Shown piece after piece: positions 9,307 through 17,415 of a stretch of DNA of 64,000 nt. Source of the DNA: Myxococcales bacterium. GTDB taxonomy: Bacteria > Myxococcota_A > Polyangia > Haliangiales > Haliangiaceae. Under the pieces are notes generated by a model. It saw only the letters and a program-made list of their open reading frames with translations. It was not told the origin of the DNA and did not search any database. The DNA is taken from NCBI GenBank assembly GCA_016720595.1, contig JADKKI010000042.1, forward strand, positions 1 to 64,000, given 5' to 3'. Positions within the stretch are counted from its first letter, which is position 1. Each line of letters starts with the position of its first letter. The translations under genes and the position numbers were made by a program.

Positions 9307-9989
9307 CCCGAGGCCTCTCGCTGGAGCGCCTCAGCTGCGCACCGGCGCAGGCTGCGTGGCTCGGGCGACTTGCGTGGCCCCGCGCTCGCGCAGCGCCAGG
9401 CGAGCCGCTGGAAGCGTCACAGCTTGGGTGGCTGCGCGAGTGCCGTCAGAGTCTGCGTGGGTGCTCGCAGAGCCGCCAAGAACCAAAGAGACCCAAGCGG
9501 AGAGACTTCTGGGTCAGACCACGGCCCCCAGCCCCGATTGGGTGGGCTCGGAGCAGGGTGTCCCCAGCCGGGCAGCGCCAGGCGAGCCGTTGGACGCGTC
9601 ACTGCGGGTGCGGGTGCTTGCCGCACCTTTGCGGGGGCCCAGGGTGTCCGTGGGTGCTTGCAGAGCCGCAAGCCCACGAGACCCGGGGACTTGTGGGCCG
9701 ACTGACCTGGCCCCGATTCGGTGGACATCCACCTGGCCCAGAGAAGGTGTCCCGGCAAGAGGGGCGATCGAAAGCCACAGAGCCCCTGAGGTCACCGAGT
9801 GGAGACCTTGATCTCGACGTTCGCGGCGTGTGGCACGTGCTCCCCGTGTCCACCGGATCGGGGCCAGGTCACGGCGCCCCCACAGCTTCGCTGCTTGGGT
9901 CTCCGTGGGTCCTTGGGTGCTCTTCGATCGAGAATCAACGATCGAGAATCGGAGCTCGTTGCCCACCCAACGTGGTCGCTAGCGGCCGA
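9307..9989. other. Repeat-rich region without genes
   Basis: No convincing gene on either strand in about 680 bp. The region holds an imperfect direct repeat: GCAGCGCCAGGCGAGCCG plus flanks at 9390-9420 and 9572-9602, and GTGGGTGCTYGCAGAGCCGC at 9457 and 9650. It also holds a 24-bp inverted repeat at 9704-9727 and 9847-9870, and a doubled CGATCGAGAATC near 9926-9952. It may be a decayed mobile or structured element. Confidence 0.7.
9704..9870. repeat. 24-bp inverted repeat around a 119-bp spacer
   Basis: GACCTGGCCCCGATTCGGTG plus ACA at 9704-9727 is repeated as its reverse complement at 9847-9870 with one mismatch. The arms could bound a small non-autonomous element or form a long-range hairpin. 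Confidence 0.8.
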
Positions 9990-11279
9990 TCAGAAGATCG
10001 GGCCGACGCAGCTGGCGATGTCGAAGAACATGAACGCGAGCGCCTTCTCCTGCGCGCTCAGCGGGGCCGTCGAGCACGAGGTCGGGAAGTTGCCGCTCGA
10101 GCCGCCGCCGGAGACGTGCATGTCGGAGAACACGACCTTGCCGCAGCGGTTGTCCTTCGGGGACTCCTGCGGGGTGGTGAACTGGAAGTTCTGCGGGATC
10201 TGCTGCGTGCCGGTGCCCTGGACGTAGACCCAGCGCTCGGCCTTGGTGTTGTCGACGGCGGTACAGCTCTCGCGGCTATCGGTGATGGTGAACTGCCCAC
10301 CGCCGGCCATCACGTTCTGCATCCACGTCGAGAACGCGGCGCCCTTGGGGTTGTTGACCTGATCGATGATGCCGGTCGAGTTCGGCGGCGTGCTGTCGAC
10401 GTTGCAGGTGGCGACGCTCGCCCACACGGGCTGCGGCGCCGTCGCCGAGCCACTGATCCACTGAGCGTTGTAGTGCGACATGAACACGCGACCACCGAGG
10501 TCGGCGAACGTCTTCACGTTGTTCATCATCGCCGTGGTCGCCGTCGAGTGCGGGCTGCACTCGCAGGAGAACGCCGCGATGTCGTACTGCTTGAGCTTGT
10601 TGAGATCGCCCCACAGCGAATCGGCCTGCGCCATCGGGGTGCCGTCGGAGAGGCCGGTGGAGCCGCCCGCGGTGTAGAGGTGGATGCGCCCCGCGCCGCC
10701 GTCGGTGGTGAACTCCTTGGGGTCGACGCCGAGCTTCTTGACGAGGCACTCGAGGGCATCGCAGCTGCCGGTGGTCATCGCGATCTTCGGGAGGTCACCC
10801 TCGGTCTTGTTCTTCGGCAGCGACGAGATGTTCGCCGGCAGCGGGTTGTCCTGGCACGGCAGGATCTCCGGGATGTCGACGCGGCGGCGCCACTTGCCGA
10901 CCTGGATGATGAGCGGGACGTTGACGCCCGAGGGGACCTTGGTCAGCGTGAACTTGCCGGCGGCATCGGACAGCGCCGAGGCGACCGAGCCGCCGAGCAG
11001 GCCGTTCTGGCACTGCGAGCACTGCACGCCATCGGTGAGCGGGCCGGGCTCGCTGAGCGGGATGTACACGTTGACGCCGTAGAGCGCGAGCGTGCCGTTC
11101 GGCGCGAACACGGTGCCAGAGATCGTCGTCTCCGGCATGTTCCGCTGGGTGCAGTTGACGATGCGGCACTCGAGGCCGACGCATGCATCGGGCCCTCCCG
11201 TGTCGTCTCCGCCACGCCGCTCGGGCGATCCACAACCGGTGAACAACGCGACCACGACCGGAACGAGCACTAAGCGCAT
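9990..11279 (-). CDS. Lipoprotein with N-terminal carboxypeptidase-regulatory-like domain
   Basis: 429 residues from ATG 11279. The signal ends at a lipobox (VALFTGC). Residues about 45-150 form a carboxypeptidase-regulatory-like beta-sandwich (ISGTVFAPNGTLALYGVNVY, DAAGKFTLTKVPSGVNVPL). The C-terminal 270 residues have a Rossmann-like look (YDIAAFSCEC, VKTFADLGGRVFMSHYN) and conserved Cys, and end in a hydrophobic segment. The gene is intact, unlike those in the first 9 kb. Relatives of this layout are frequent in Myxococcota and are annotated only as regulatory-domain proteins; the function is unknown. It probably sits on the cell surface. Confidence 0.8.
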   Translation of the reverse strand: MRLVLVPVVVALFTGCGSPERRGGDDTGGPDACVGLECRIVNCTQRNMPETTISGTVFAPNGTLALYGVNVYIPLSEPGPLTDGVQCSQCQNGLLGGSVASALSDAAGKFTLTKVPSGVNVPLIIQVGKWRRRVDIPEILPCQDNPLPANISSLPKNKTEGDLPKIAMTTGSCDALECLVKKLGVDPKEFTTDGGAGRIHLYTAGGSTGLSDGTPMAQADSLWGDLNKLKQYDIAAFSCECSPHSTATTAMMNNVKTFADLGGRVFMSHYNAQWISGSATAPQPVWASVATCNVDSTPPNSTGIIDQVNNPKGAAFSTWMQNVMAGGGQFTITDSRESCTAVDNTKAERWVYVQGTGTQQIPQNFQFTTPQESPKDNRCGKVVFSDMHVSGGGSSGNFPTSCSTAPLSAQEKALAFMFFDIASCVGPIF

Positions 11280-11501
11280 GTCGCGCCTTATACACAAGGT
11301 CCCGCGATTCAGCGATAGAACCTTCTGGCAGGGCTGAGACGCGGGCCAGCTCCGTGATCTGCCTGACATTTTCTGCCCCGATAGATCAGGGCAGTGGGCA
11401 CATCTCGGTGACGGTGGGCACATCCGGGGACACGGCCACGACCGCGCCGTTGCGGCGAAACCCAGCCGAAACCTACCCCTCGGGCCGGTGTCGTTTGAGA
11501 C
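11280..11501. other. Divergent promoter region
   Basis: 222 bp between the divergent lipoprotein and AgmX-like genes. GTGGGCACATC occurs twice, 20 bp apart, in 11393-11430, a spacing consistent with a direct-repeat operator. No sigma-54 or clear -35/-10 pair was found. Confidence 0.4.
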
Positions 11502-12701
11502 ATGCACGCGCGCGTCGTCGAGGTGGTCGCGAGGATCGCGGACTCCGTCGTCGACCTCGCCCACGTCGGGATCCGTGGCCGCTACCGGATCGGCACCGCT
11601 CCCGAGGTCGAGCTGCCCGTGGCCGCCGGAGCGCTGCGAGCGTTCCCGGTCCTCGACCTTGGCTTCGTGTTCCGTCGCCCGGCGGGTCTCCCCGCGATCC
11701 TCCACGCCGAGGGAACCTCGCTCCCGATCACGGATGCCGAGCTGCGCCTCCGGCCGGGCTGGCGGATCGAGATCCCCCTCGGGCGCGTCACGCTCTCGCT
11801 CGCTCTCGTCGAGCGCCCGCGGATCGCCGTCCCGCGCCGCCGCGCCGAGCTTCGCCCGTTCGTGTACGGCGCCGCCGTGCTGGTCGTGCACCTCGTGGTG
11901 TGGGCCGCGGCGATGCTCGTCGAGCCGATCGAGCGCCTCGCGATCGAGGTCGAGGCCGCGCCGCGGCCGCCGCACGTCCGCGTCGCGCATGTCGAGGAGC
12001 CGCCGCCGCCGCCGCCACCCTCGAAGCAGGCCGCCGCGACGGGTGGTAGTGCCGCGAGCGCGCCGGAGCCCGATGGGGGACAGCGGGGTCCGCGTGATCC
12101 GAAGGCGCGCGCGATCGCCAGTGCACGACAGGGCGGGATGATGGCCGCACTCGGCGATCTCTCGGCGTTGATCCCCAAGGTCGACGTCCGCAAGCTCGTC
12201 AACGATTCGGTGTTCTACGACGAGGAGGCGGCCACGCGCGGCAACTTCGGCAACTCGCGTCGCTTCGATCCCACCAAGAACTGCACCGACTGCGGCACGG
12301 TCAAGACCGGCCGCTACGCCACCGTCAGCAAGGGCCGCGGCGCCGGCGAGGACTACCGCCTCCCCGGCGAGGTCGCCCATCCGCAGCCGCTGATCTCGCC
12401 GTGCGAGCCCTCGGACTGTCGCGTGACGGGTGCGTCGTCGCTCGCGATCGTGCGCCACGATGTGGATCTGCGGCTCGGCGCGTTCGGCTACTGCTATCAA
12501 CGGTTCGCGCGAAAGCAGCTGAAGGGGCTGATCGTCCTCGACTTCGCGATCGCGCCGGACGGCCACGTTCACAGCGCACGCGCGCGTGGCCTCGACGAGA
12601 TCCGCGACTGCATCGTCGACGTGCTGAACGTCATCCCGTTTCCGCTCGCGGAGGCGGGGACGACCGTCAAGTACCCGCTGTCGTTCCAGCCCTCGTCGTG
12701 A
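11502..12701 (+). CDS. AgmX/PglI C-terminal-domain protein with one TM segment
   Basis: 399 residues. An N-terminal cytoplasmic domain of about 115 residues has a forkhead-associated-like strand pattern (GRYRIGTAPEVELPV) but lacks clear FHA motifs. It is followed by one membrane helix at about 119-140, a Pro-rich linker (EEPPPPPPPSKQ) and the AgmX/PglI-type tail from about 310. That tail contains the signature LGAFGYCYQRF, a TonB-like fold (GLIVLDFAIAPDGHV) and the closing FPLAEAGTTVKYPLSF. AgmX (GltJ) is part of the Myxococcus gliding machinery, but this tail occurs in many other envelope proteins, so a motility role is not established. Convergent with the next gene with no gap. Confidence 0.85.
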   Translation: MHARVVEVVARIADSVVDLAHVGIRGRYRIGTAPEVELPVAAGALRAFPVLDLGFVFRRPAGLPAILHAEGTSLPITDAELRLRPGWRIEIPLGRVTLSLALVERPRIAVPRRRAELRPFVYGAAVLVVHLVVWAAAMLVEPIERLAIEVEAAPRPPHVRVAHVEEPPPPPPPSKQAAATGGSAASAPEPDGGQRGPRDPKARAIASARQGGMMAALGDLSALIPKVDVRKLVNDSVFYDEEAATRGNFGNSRRFDPTKNCTDCGTVKTGRYATVSKGRGAGEDYRLPGEVAHPQPLISPCEPSDCRVTGASSLAIVRHDVDLRLGAFGYCYQRFARKQLKGLIVLDFAIAPDGHVHSARARGLDEIRDCIVDVLNVIPFPLAEAGTTVKYPLSFQPSS

Positions 12702-12890
12702 CTATTGCTGGCGCAGGACGGAGGGCGGCACCGCCTGGCAGCGCATCGGCTTGCCGGTCAGCGTGGGGATCTCCTTGCACTCCGGCGCCTGCGCGCTCGA
12801 GACCGTGGGGCGCACGACGGTTGCGGACCGCGAGGCCGCGGTGCACGCGGACGCCAGACCAACGAGGGCAACCAGCAGAAGCGTCTTCAT
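12702..12890 (-). CDS. Small lipoprotein
   Basis: 62 residues from ATG 12890, with signal LLVALVGLASAC as lipobox. The mature part is short and contains two more Cys (PECKEIP, MRCQAVPP) that could form a disulfide. The stop codon abuts the stop of the convergent AgmX-like gene. Role unknown. Confidence 0.65.
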   Translation of the reverse strand: MKTLLLVALVGLASACTAASRSATVVRPTVSSAQAPECKEIPTLTGKPMRCQAVPPSVLRQQ

Positions 12891-13057
12891 GCGCCGCACG
12901 ATTGCAGGGCCGATCACTGTCACGACACCTACACCGCATGACAGTTCCGCACGGTGAGCGGATTCGCTCGGGAAACCACACGTAAGCCATTGATCATCCG
13001 AGGAGATCCCGTGGAGCCAGAACTTGCACTCACGCGTAGAACTCCTACAAGGACCCC

Positions 13058-13288
13058 ATGAACTCGCCTGTCGCGAACGACGCCGTCTGTAGCCACCTCC
13101 TGTGGGAGGGCGTGACGTGCGAGCTCCCGTGCGGTCACCTCGGATCGCACGTCCGGTCCGCGACGCCGGGCATGGCCTCGCTGACCTGGCGGTCGTCCAC
13201 CACTCCACCGCCACGGGCACACGCGCTGCGCGTGGACTATCTCGCGCTGCTGCGCGCCACGCGTCCGCCGGCCGCGCGCTCCGCGTGA
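13058..13288 (+). CDS. Possible small Cys-rich protein
   Basis: 76 residues from ATG 13058 with an AAGGA-type ribosome site. The first 40 residues contain CSHLLWEGVTCELPCGHLG, with regularly spaced Cys and His that could bind zinc. The remainder is Pro/Arg-rich and less gene-like. There is no homologue that I recognise, and the frame could be spurious. Confidence 0.35.
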   Translation: MNSPVANDAVCSHLLWEGVTCELPCGHLGSHVRSATPGMASLTWRSSTTPPPRAHALRVDYLALLRATRPPAARSA

Positions 13289-13298
13289 TCGCGCGAGC

Positions 13299-14687
13299 TC
13301 AGTAGAGGACTTCGAAGCTCGCGATCGCACCGATCGTGCGATCGGTGGCGCCCTTCACGCTGCGCACGGAGTTCTTGAACTCGAAGCCGACCTGGCTGAG
13401 CTCGGCCGCGATCCGCAGGCCGTAGCCCTTGGTGAGCATGATGTCCGCGCCACCCGCGCCTTCGAACGCGAGGGTCTTCGCGTAGCCGAAGTTCGCGTTG
13501 GTCGCGATCGGTCCAGCATCGAGGAGGAACAGGAACGCGCCGCTGACGAAGATGCCGATCGTGGGCGTCGCCGCGAACCTGCCGACGACGTTCGGGGAGA
13601 TCGCGCGATAGCTCACGTCCGGCATGTCGAGCACCACCATGCCGAGGCCGGAGCGATCGGCGGTGTACTTGCGCGCCGTGTACCCCACGCCGAACGCGAC
13701 GGCATGCTCGCCGAACGGGATCCGATAGCGCGCACCGATCGCGTAGTGCGATTGCGCGATCGACGCTGTCTTTCCGCCCGAGCCCGGCACGGCGATGCCG
13801 ACGCCAAACGACATGTCGTAATCCCCGTAGACGCCGATGCCGGCGGCCGCGCCCTTCAACGTCGACATCGCGCCCGGATAAGCCTCGACCTCGATGCGCC
13901 CGGACGGTGACGCAGTACCCACCGACGGCGGGCTCGCCATCCCGCCGTCGTACGTCAGGCCGCGACGCCCGAACCCGGCACCCGCGTTGAGGCGGATCGC
14001 GACCTGGGTGACGGCATGACGCGGCGTCTCGGCCTCGTCGTCGTCGGACCTGCGGCGCTTCTTCTTCTTGCGAACGGAGCCGCCGTCCTCCTCATCCTCG
14101 TCGCCCTGGTCGGGCCGGGCCACGCGCTTGGGCTTCTTTGGCTGGTCCTCGTCGTCGGACTTCGGCTTCTTCGGCCGGTCCTCGTCGTCGGACTTCGGCT
14201 TCTTCGGCCGGTCGTCGTCGTTGAGGCGTCGGGGGCGATCCTCCTCGTCCTCCTCGCTCTCGCCCGGTGCGAGGCGCTTCGCGAGCGCCTCCCGGAGCTC
14301 GTTGCGAAACGACGAGGTCGTCGCGCTCTTGAACCGAAGCTTGAGCTTGGCGGTCTTGATGCCCTTGCCGGCGATCTTCAGCTCGAGGCTCTTCTCCCCA
14401 TCATCCTTCTCGACCTTGCCCTGGATCAGGATCTCGACCTCGAGCTTGCCGCGGAGCTTCTTCTGATCCTTCTTGTCGAGCTCTCCAGACAGCCCGAGCT
14501 TGTCCATCGCCTTACCGGTCTCCTTCGGGCCGGTGACCGACGACGCCTCGTCCTCGGCCGCCTTCGCGACGGCATTCCCGACCTTGTTGCCGGTGTCACC
14601 ATCCAGCGGGAGCACCGCGACGCTCGGCTTGGCGGCGGCGATCACCGGAGCGGTGACCACCAGCACGATCAGGAGAAGCCGCCGCAT
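13299..14687 (-). CDS. CsgG/TolB-like N-terminal domain protein with charged repeat linker and barrel-like C-terminus
   Basis: 462 residues from ATG 14687. After a signal peptide comes SVAVLPLDGD, typical of the TolB/CsgG-like nucleotide-fold domain used in outer-membrane lipoproteins, spanning about 20-150. A strongly charged linker follows with near-identical repeats RPKKPKSDDED and a Lys/Arg-rich cluster. The last 240 residues alternate in barrel-like strands (RIEVEAYPGAMSTLK, VAFGVGYTARKY) and end in an aromatic (FEVLY), a common outer-membrane protein ending. Together this suggests a periplasmic head joined to an outer-membrane barrel. Function unknown. Confidence 0.75.
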   Translation of the reverse strand: MRRLLLIVLVVTAPVIAAAKPSVAVLPLDGDTGNKVGNAVAKAAEDEASSVTGPKETGKAMDKLGLSGELDKKDQKKLRGKLEVEILIQGKVEKDDGEKSLELKIAGKGIKTAKLKLRFKSATTSSFRNELREALAKRLAPGESEEDEEDRPRRLNDDDRPKKPKSDDEDRPKKPKSDDEDQPKKPKRVARPDQGDEDEEDGGSVRKKKKRRRSDDDEAETPRHAVTQVAIRLNAGAGFGRRGLTYDGGMASPPSVGTASPSGRIEVEAYPGAMSTLKGAAAGIGVYGDYDMSFGVGIAVPGSGGKTASIAQSHYAIGARYRIPFGEHAVAFGVGYTARKYTADRSGLGMVVLDMPDVSYRAISPNVVGRFAATPTIGIFVSGAFLFLLDAGPIATNANFGYAKTLAFEGAGGADIMLTKGYGLRIAAELSQVGFEFKNSVRSVKGATDRTIGAIASFEVLY

Positions 14688-14734
14688 CGCACAAGGATAA
14701 TCTACCCGGTGCTCCGGTGGTACACCGAGCGCCG

Positions 14735-15934
14735 CTACGAGCCCGACGCGACCGACGCGACCGGGCCCACCGTGCGCACCGCGGCGGTGCTGCCCTGATG
14801 CCGCGCCGTGAGGAGCGTCGCGCCGATCGCCACCGCCGTCTCGGCATCGTGCGGGATCGTGAGCTTGGTCCGATCGAACAGCTCGGTCAGCATCCGGCGG
14901 AACGCCGGGATCAGCGAGCTGCCTCCGATCAGACCCACCACGTCGACCGAGGCCGGCGTCCAGCCGGCGTTCGCGAGCCCGGTCTCGATCACGGTGCGCG
15001 CTCGCGCCAGCAGCTTGCCCCACACGCCCTCGGCCCAGCCCTCGTCGATGAGGAAGCGCAGGTCACGGCGCTGCCCCTCGTGAAGGTAGGCCTCGGCCAT
15101 CGCGAATGGCACCTCGCGCACCGAGGACAGCTGTCGCTTCGCGAGCTCGCAGCGATACAGGAGCTCGTTCCAGCGCACGAGATCCCGGTGCATGTCGTAG
15201 CCGCTCTTCCGCGCGATGAGCCCCGACATCGCCTCGGCGAGCGCGACATCGAGGTCATCACCGCCGAGCCAGTGATCACCCGCGACTGCGACCGGTGTGA
15301 ACCGCATCCGCTCCTGGACCACCGCCGACACATCGAACGTGCCGCCGCCGAAATCGGCGATCAAGATCCGGCGATTCTCGTCCTGGCGATGGAGATCGAG
15401 CGCGAGCGCACCGGCCACGGGCTCGGCGATCAGCTCGACGATCTCGAGGTGCGCGATCTTCGCGGCGCGGACCAGGGCCGCGCGATAGCCCACCGGGGCC
15501 GCGGCGGAGGTCGTCATCACCACGCGCTTGATGGTCGCGCCGAACCGCTTCTCGGCGAGCTCGCGCACACGCCCGAGGATCTGCGCCGCCACCTGCTCTG
15601 GTGCCAGCTCTCCGGATGGCAGCTTGAGGGATACCCGCTCCCCCCGCCGATCGATCGCGATCGGATGCGCGGCCGCCCACTGCTCCACCAGCTCCGAGCC
15701 AACCGGCACGCCGAGCAGGCGCTTGACCGAACGCACCACCCGGGTTGGATCGGTGAGCGCGCGGCTCGCCGCCCGCCGGCCCACCTCGGGCGCGCCGCGA
15801 TCGGGGATGTAGACCACCGACGGGATCACCCGGTCCCCCTGCTCGTGGAGGAGCTCGACGCGATCGTCGATCAACGCGCCGGCACTCGTCGTGCTCGACC
15901 CGAAGTCGATTCCGAGCACGACCTCGCGCGACAT
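14735..15934 (-). CDS. Hsp70-family ATPase lacking the substrate-binding domain
   Basis: 399 residues covering an Hsp70/actin-like nucleotide-binding domain. It has phosphate-1 GIDFGSSTTSAG, phosphate-2 ILIADFGGGTFDVSA, the connecting region EPVAGALALD and adenosine motif GLIGGSSLIPAFR. The protein stops after the ATPase domain, so the beta-sandwich and lid that bind unfolded clients are absent. Such short Hsp70 homologues occur in Myxococcota and related phyla and may act as regulatory ATPases. It is divergent from a Bax-inhibitor-1 protein with 145 bp between them, so shared control is possible. Confidence 0.88.
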   Translation of the reverse strand: MSREVVLGIDFGSSTTSAGALIDDRVELLHEQGDRVIPSVVYIPDRGAPEVGRRAASRALTDPTRVVRSVKRLLGVPVGSELVEQWAAAHPIAIDRRGERVSLKLPSGELAPEQVAAQILGRVRELAEKRFGATIKRVVMTTSAAAPVGYRAALVRAAKIAHLEIVELIAEPVAGALALDLHRQDENRRILIADFGGGTFDVSAVVQERMRFTPVAVAGDHWLGGDDLDVALAEAMSGLIARKSGYDMHRDLVRWNELLYRCELAKRQLSSVREVPFAMAEAYLHEGQRRDLRFLIDEGWAEGVWGKLLARARTVIETGLANAGWTPASVDVVGLIGGSSLIPAFRRMLTELFDRTKLTIPHDAETAVAIGATLLTARHQGSTAAVRTVGPVASVASGS

Positions 15935-16079
15935 GACCTGTACGTTGAGTCGCCCGATCCGCGGACCCGGATAGGCCCCCCGCTCCCGCCCATGGCGGCC
16001 CTATGGCGACGATGTAGGTCTGAAGATTTTTGTGAAGCTGTGCTCCCACGACGCGGCCGATGCGCGACGATAAACGGGC

Positions 16080-17330
16080 ATGAGCGACCAACCGTACTAC
16101 CCCGGCCAGCAGCCATCGTCGTTCGACCCCATGACCGGCAAGCCGGTCTATCAACCGCCGCCGGGCTACAGCGCACAGCCCCAGCAAGCGCCGCCCCAGC
16201 AGTACGGGCAAGCGCCAGGCTATCCGCAGCAGCCGCAGCAGCCGTATGGCGCGCAGCCGCAGCAGGCCTACGGTCAGCAGCCCGGCTATCCGCAACAGCC
16301 CGGCTATCCGCAGCAGCCCGGCTATCCGCAGCAGCCCGGCTATCCGCAGCAGCCCCAGCAGCCGTACGGCGCGCAGCCACAGCAAGCGTACGGCCAGCAG
16401 CCCCAGCAGGCGTATGGCCAGCAGCCTGGCTATCCGCAGCAGCCACAGCAGCCCCAGTATCCGCAGCAGCCGCAGGCGCCGCAGTATCCGCAGCAGGGGT
16501 TCGGTGGTCTGAGCGCCAGCCCGACGCCGATCGAGCACGACGACGACGACGATGATGATGGTGACGGCTCGGGCCACAGCCTGCGCCAGAATGCGAACGC
16601 CACCGTCGGTCAGTCCGATCGCGTGCGGTTCATCCGGCTGACCTACGTCCACCTGCTCGGCGCGATCCTGATGTTCGCGGGTCTCGAGTGGTGCATGTTC
16701 AACATCAAGCCGCTCGTGATGAAGGTGTCGATTCCTCTCGTCACCTTCGCGCTCGGTGGCGCCGATGGATCCCATGCCCGGTTCAACTGGGCGATCGTCC
16801 TCGGCGTGTTCATGGTGGTGAGCTGGCTCGCCGATTACTGGGCGCGCCACTCCACGTCACGTCCGATGCAGTACATCGGCCTCGGGCTCTACGTGATCGC
16901 CGAGACACTGATCTTCGTGCCGCTGCTCGCGATCGTGCAGTGGAAGACTCAGATGATCCTCGCCAAGGGTGGTGGTGATCCGAACATCGTCCGCGACGCC
17001 GCGTTCTGCACGCTCGCGATCTTCGGCGCGCTGACCGCGTTCGTGCTGATCTCGAAGAAGGACTTCTCCTTCATGCGCGGCGCGCTCGTGATGATGAGCG
17101 CGGCGGCGATGATGCTGATCGTCCTGTCGCTGGTGTTCGGCTTCAACCTCGGCATCGTGTTCGCGGTCGGCATGGTGGTGCTCGCCGCCGGCTACATCCT
17201 GTTCCAGACGTCGCAGGTGCTCGCCCACTACAACACGAACCAGTACGTCGCCGCGGCGCTGGCCTTGTTCTCGTCGATCGCGCTGATGTTCTGGTACATC
17301 ATCCAGATCTTCATGCGCGCACGCGAATAA
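16080..17330 (+). CDS. Bax-inhibitor-1-family membrane protein with Gln/Pro/Tyr-rich N-terminal tail
   Basis: 416 residues. Residues 1-145 are low-complexity, built from PGYPQQ, PQQPYGAQ and QQAYGQ repeats and closed by an Asp run. Residues 175-416 form about seven membrane helices matching the Bax-inhibitor-1 family (FIRLTYVHLLGAILMFAG, QYIGLGLYVIAETL, DFSFMRGALVMMSA, NQYVAAALALFSSIALMFWY). Family members are calcium-leak channels or stress-related membrane proteins. The cytoplasmic tail resembles phase-separating or prion-like sequences, which is inference. The C-terminal charged end is short (FMRARE). Confidence 0.88.
   Translation: MSDQPYYPGQQPSSFDPMTGKPVYQPPPGYSAQPQQAPPQQYGQAPGYPQQPQQPYGAQPQQAYGQQPGYPQQPGYPQQPGYPQQPGYPQQPQQPYGAQPQQAYGQQPQQAYGQQPGYPQQPQQPQYPQQPQAPQYPQQGFGGLSASPTPIEHDDDDDDDGDGSGHSLRQNANATVGQSDRVRFIRLTYVHLLGAILMFAGLEWCMFNIKPLVMKVSIPLVTFALGGADGSHARFNWAIVLGVFMVVSWLADYWARHSTSRPMQYIGLGLYVIAETLIFVPLLAIVQWKTQMILAKGGGDPNIVRDAAFCTLAIFGALTAFVLISKKDFSFMRGALVMMSAAAMMLIVLSLVFGFNLGIVFAVGMVVLAAGYILFQTSQVLAHYNTNQYVAAALALFSSIALMFWYIIQIFMRARE
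16281..16352. repeat. 18-bp tandem repeat x4 (PGYPQQ)
   Basis: CCCGGCTATCCGCAGCAG occurs at 16281, 16299, 16317 and 16335 with one base difference, encoding PGYPQQ four times. Near-identical DNA units imply recent expansion and likely length variation between strains. Confidence 0.9.
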
Positions 17331-17406
17331 GCGCGAAGACCTCCTCCGTCGAGGTCTCCGCGCCTGAGCGATCAGGCTCGCAACCAGCTCGCGGACACTC
17401 CGCGAG
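17331..17406. terminator. Triple hairpin between convergent genes
   Basis: Three hairpins follow each other: 17331-17342 with 17352-17363 (12-bp stem, one mismatch), 17363-17367 with 17372-17376 (5-bp stem, GCGA loop), and 17388-17395 with 17399-17406 (perfect 8-bp stem, 3-base loop). No T-run follows, but their place between two convergent stop codons suits a bidirectional terminator or mRNA-protecting structure. Confidence 0.65.
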
Positions 17407-17415
17407 CCACGCGGG

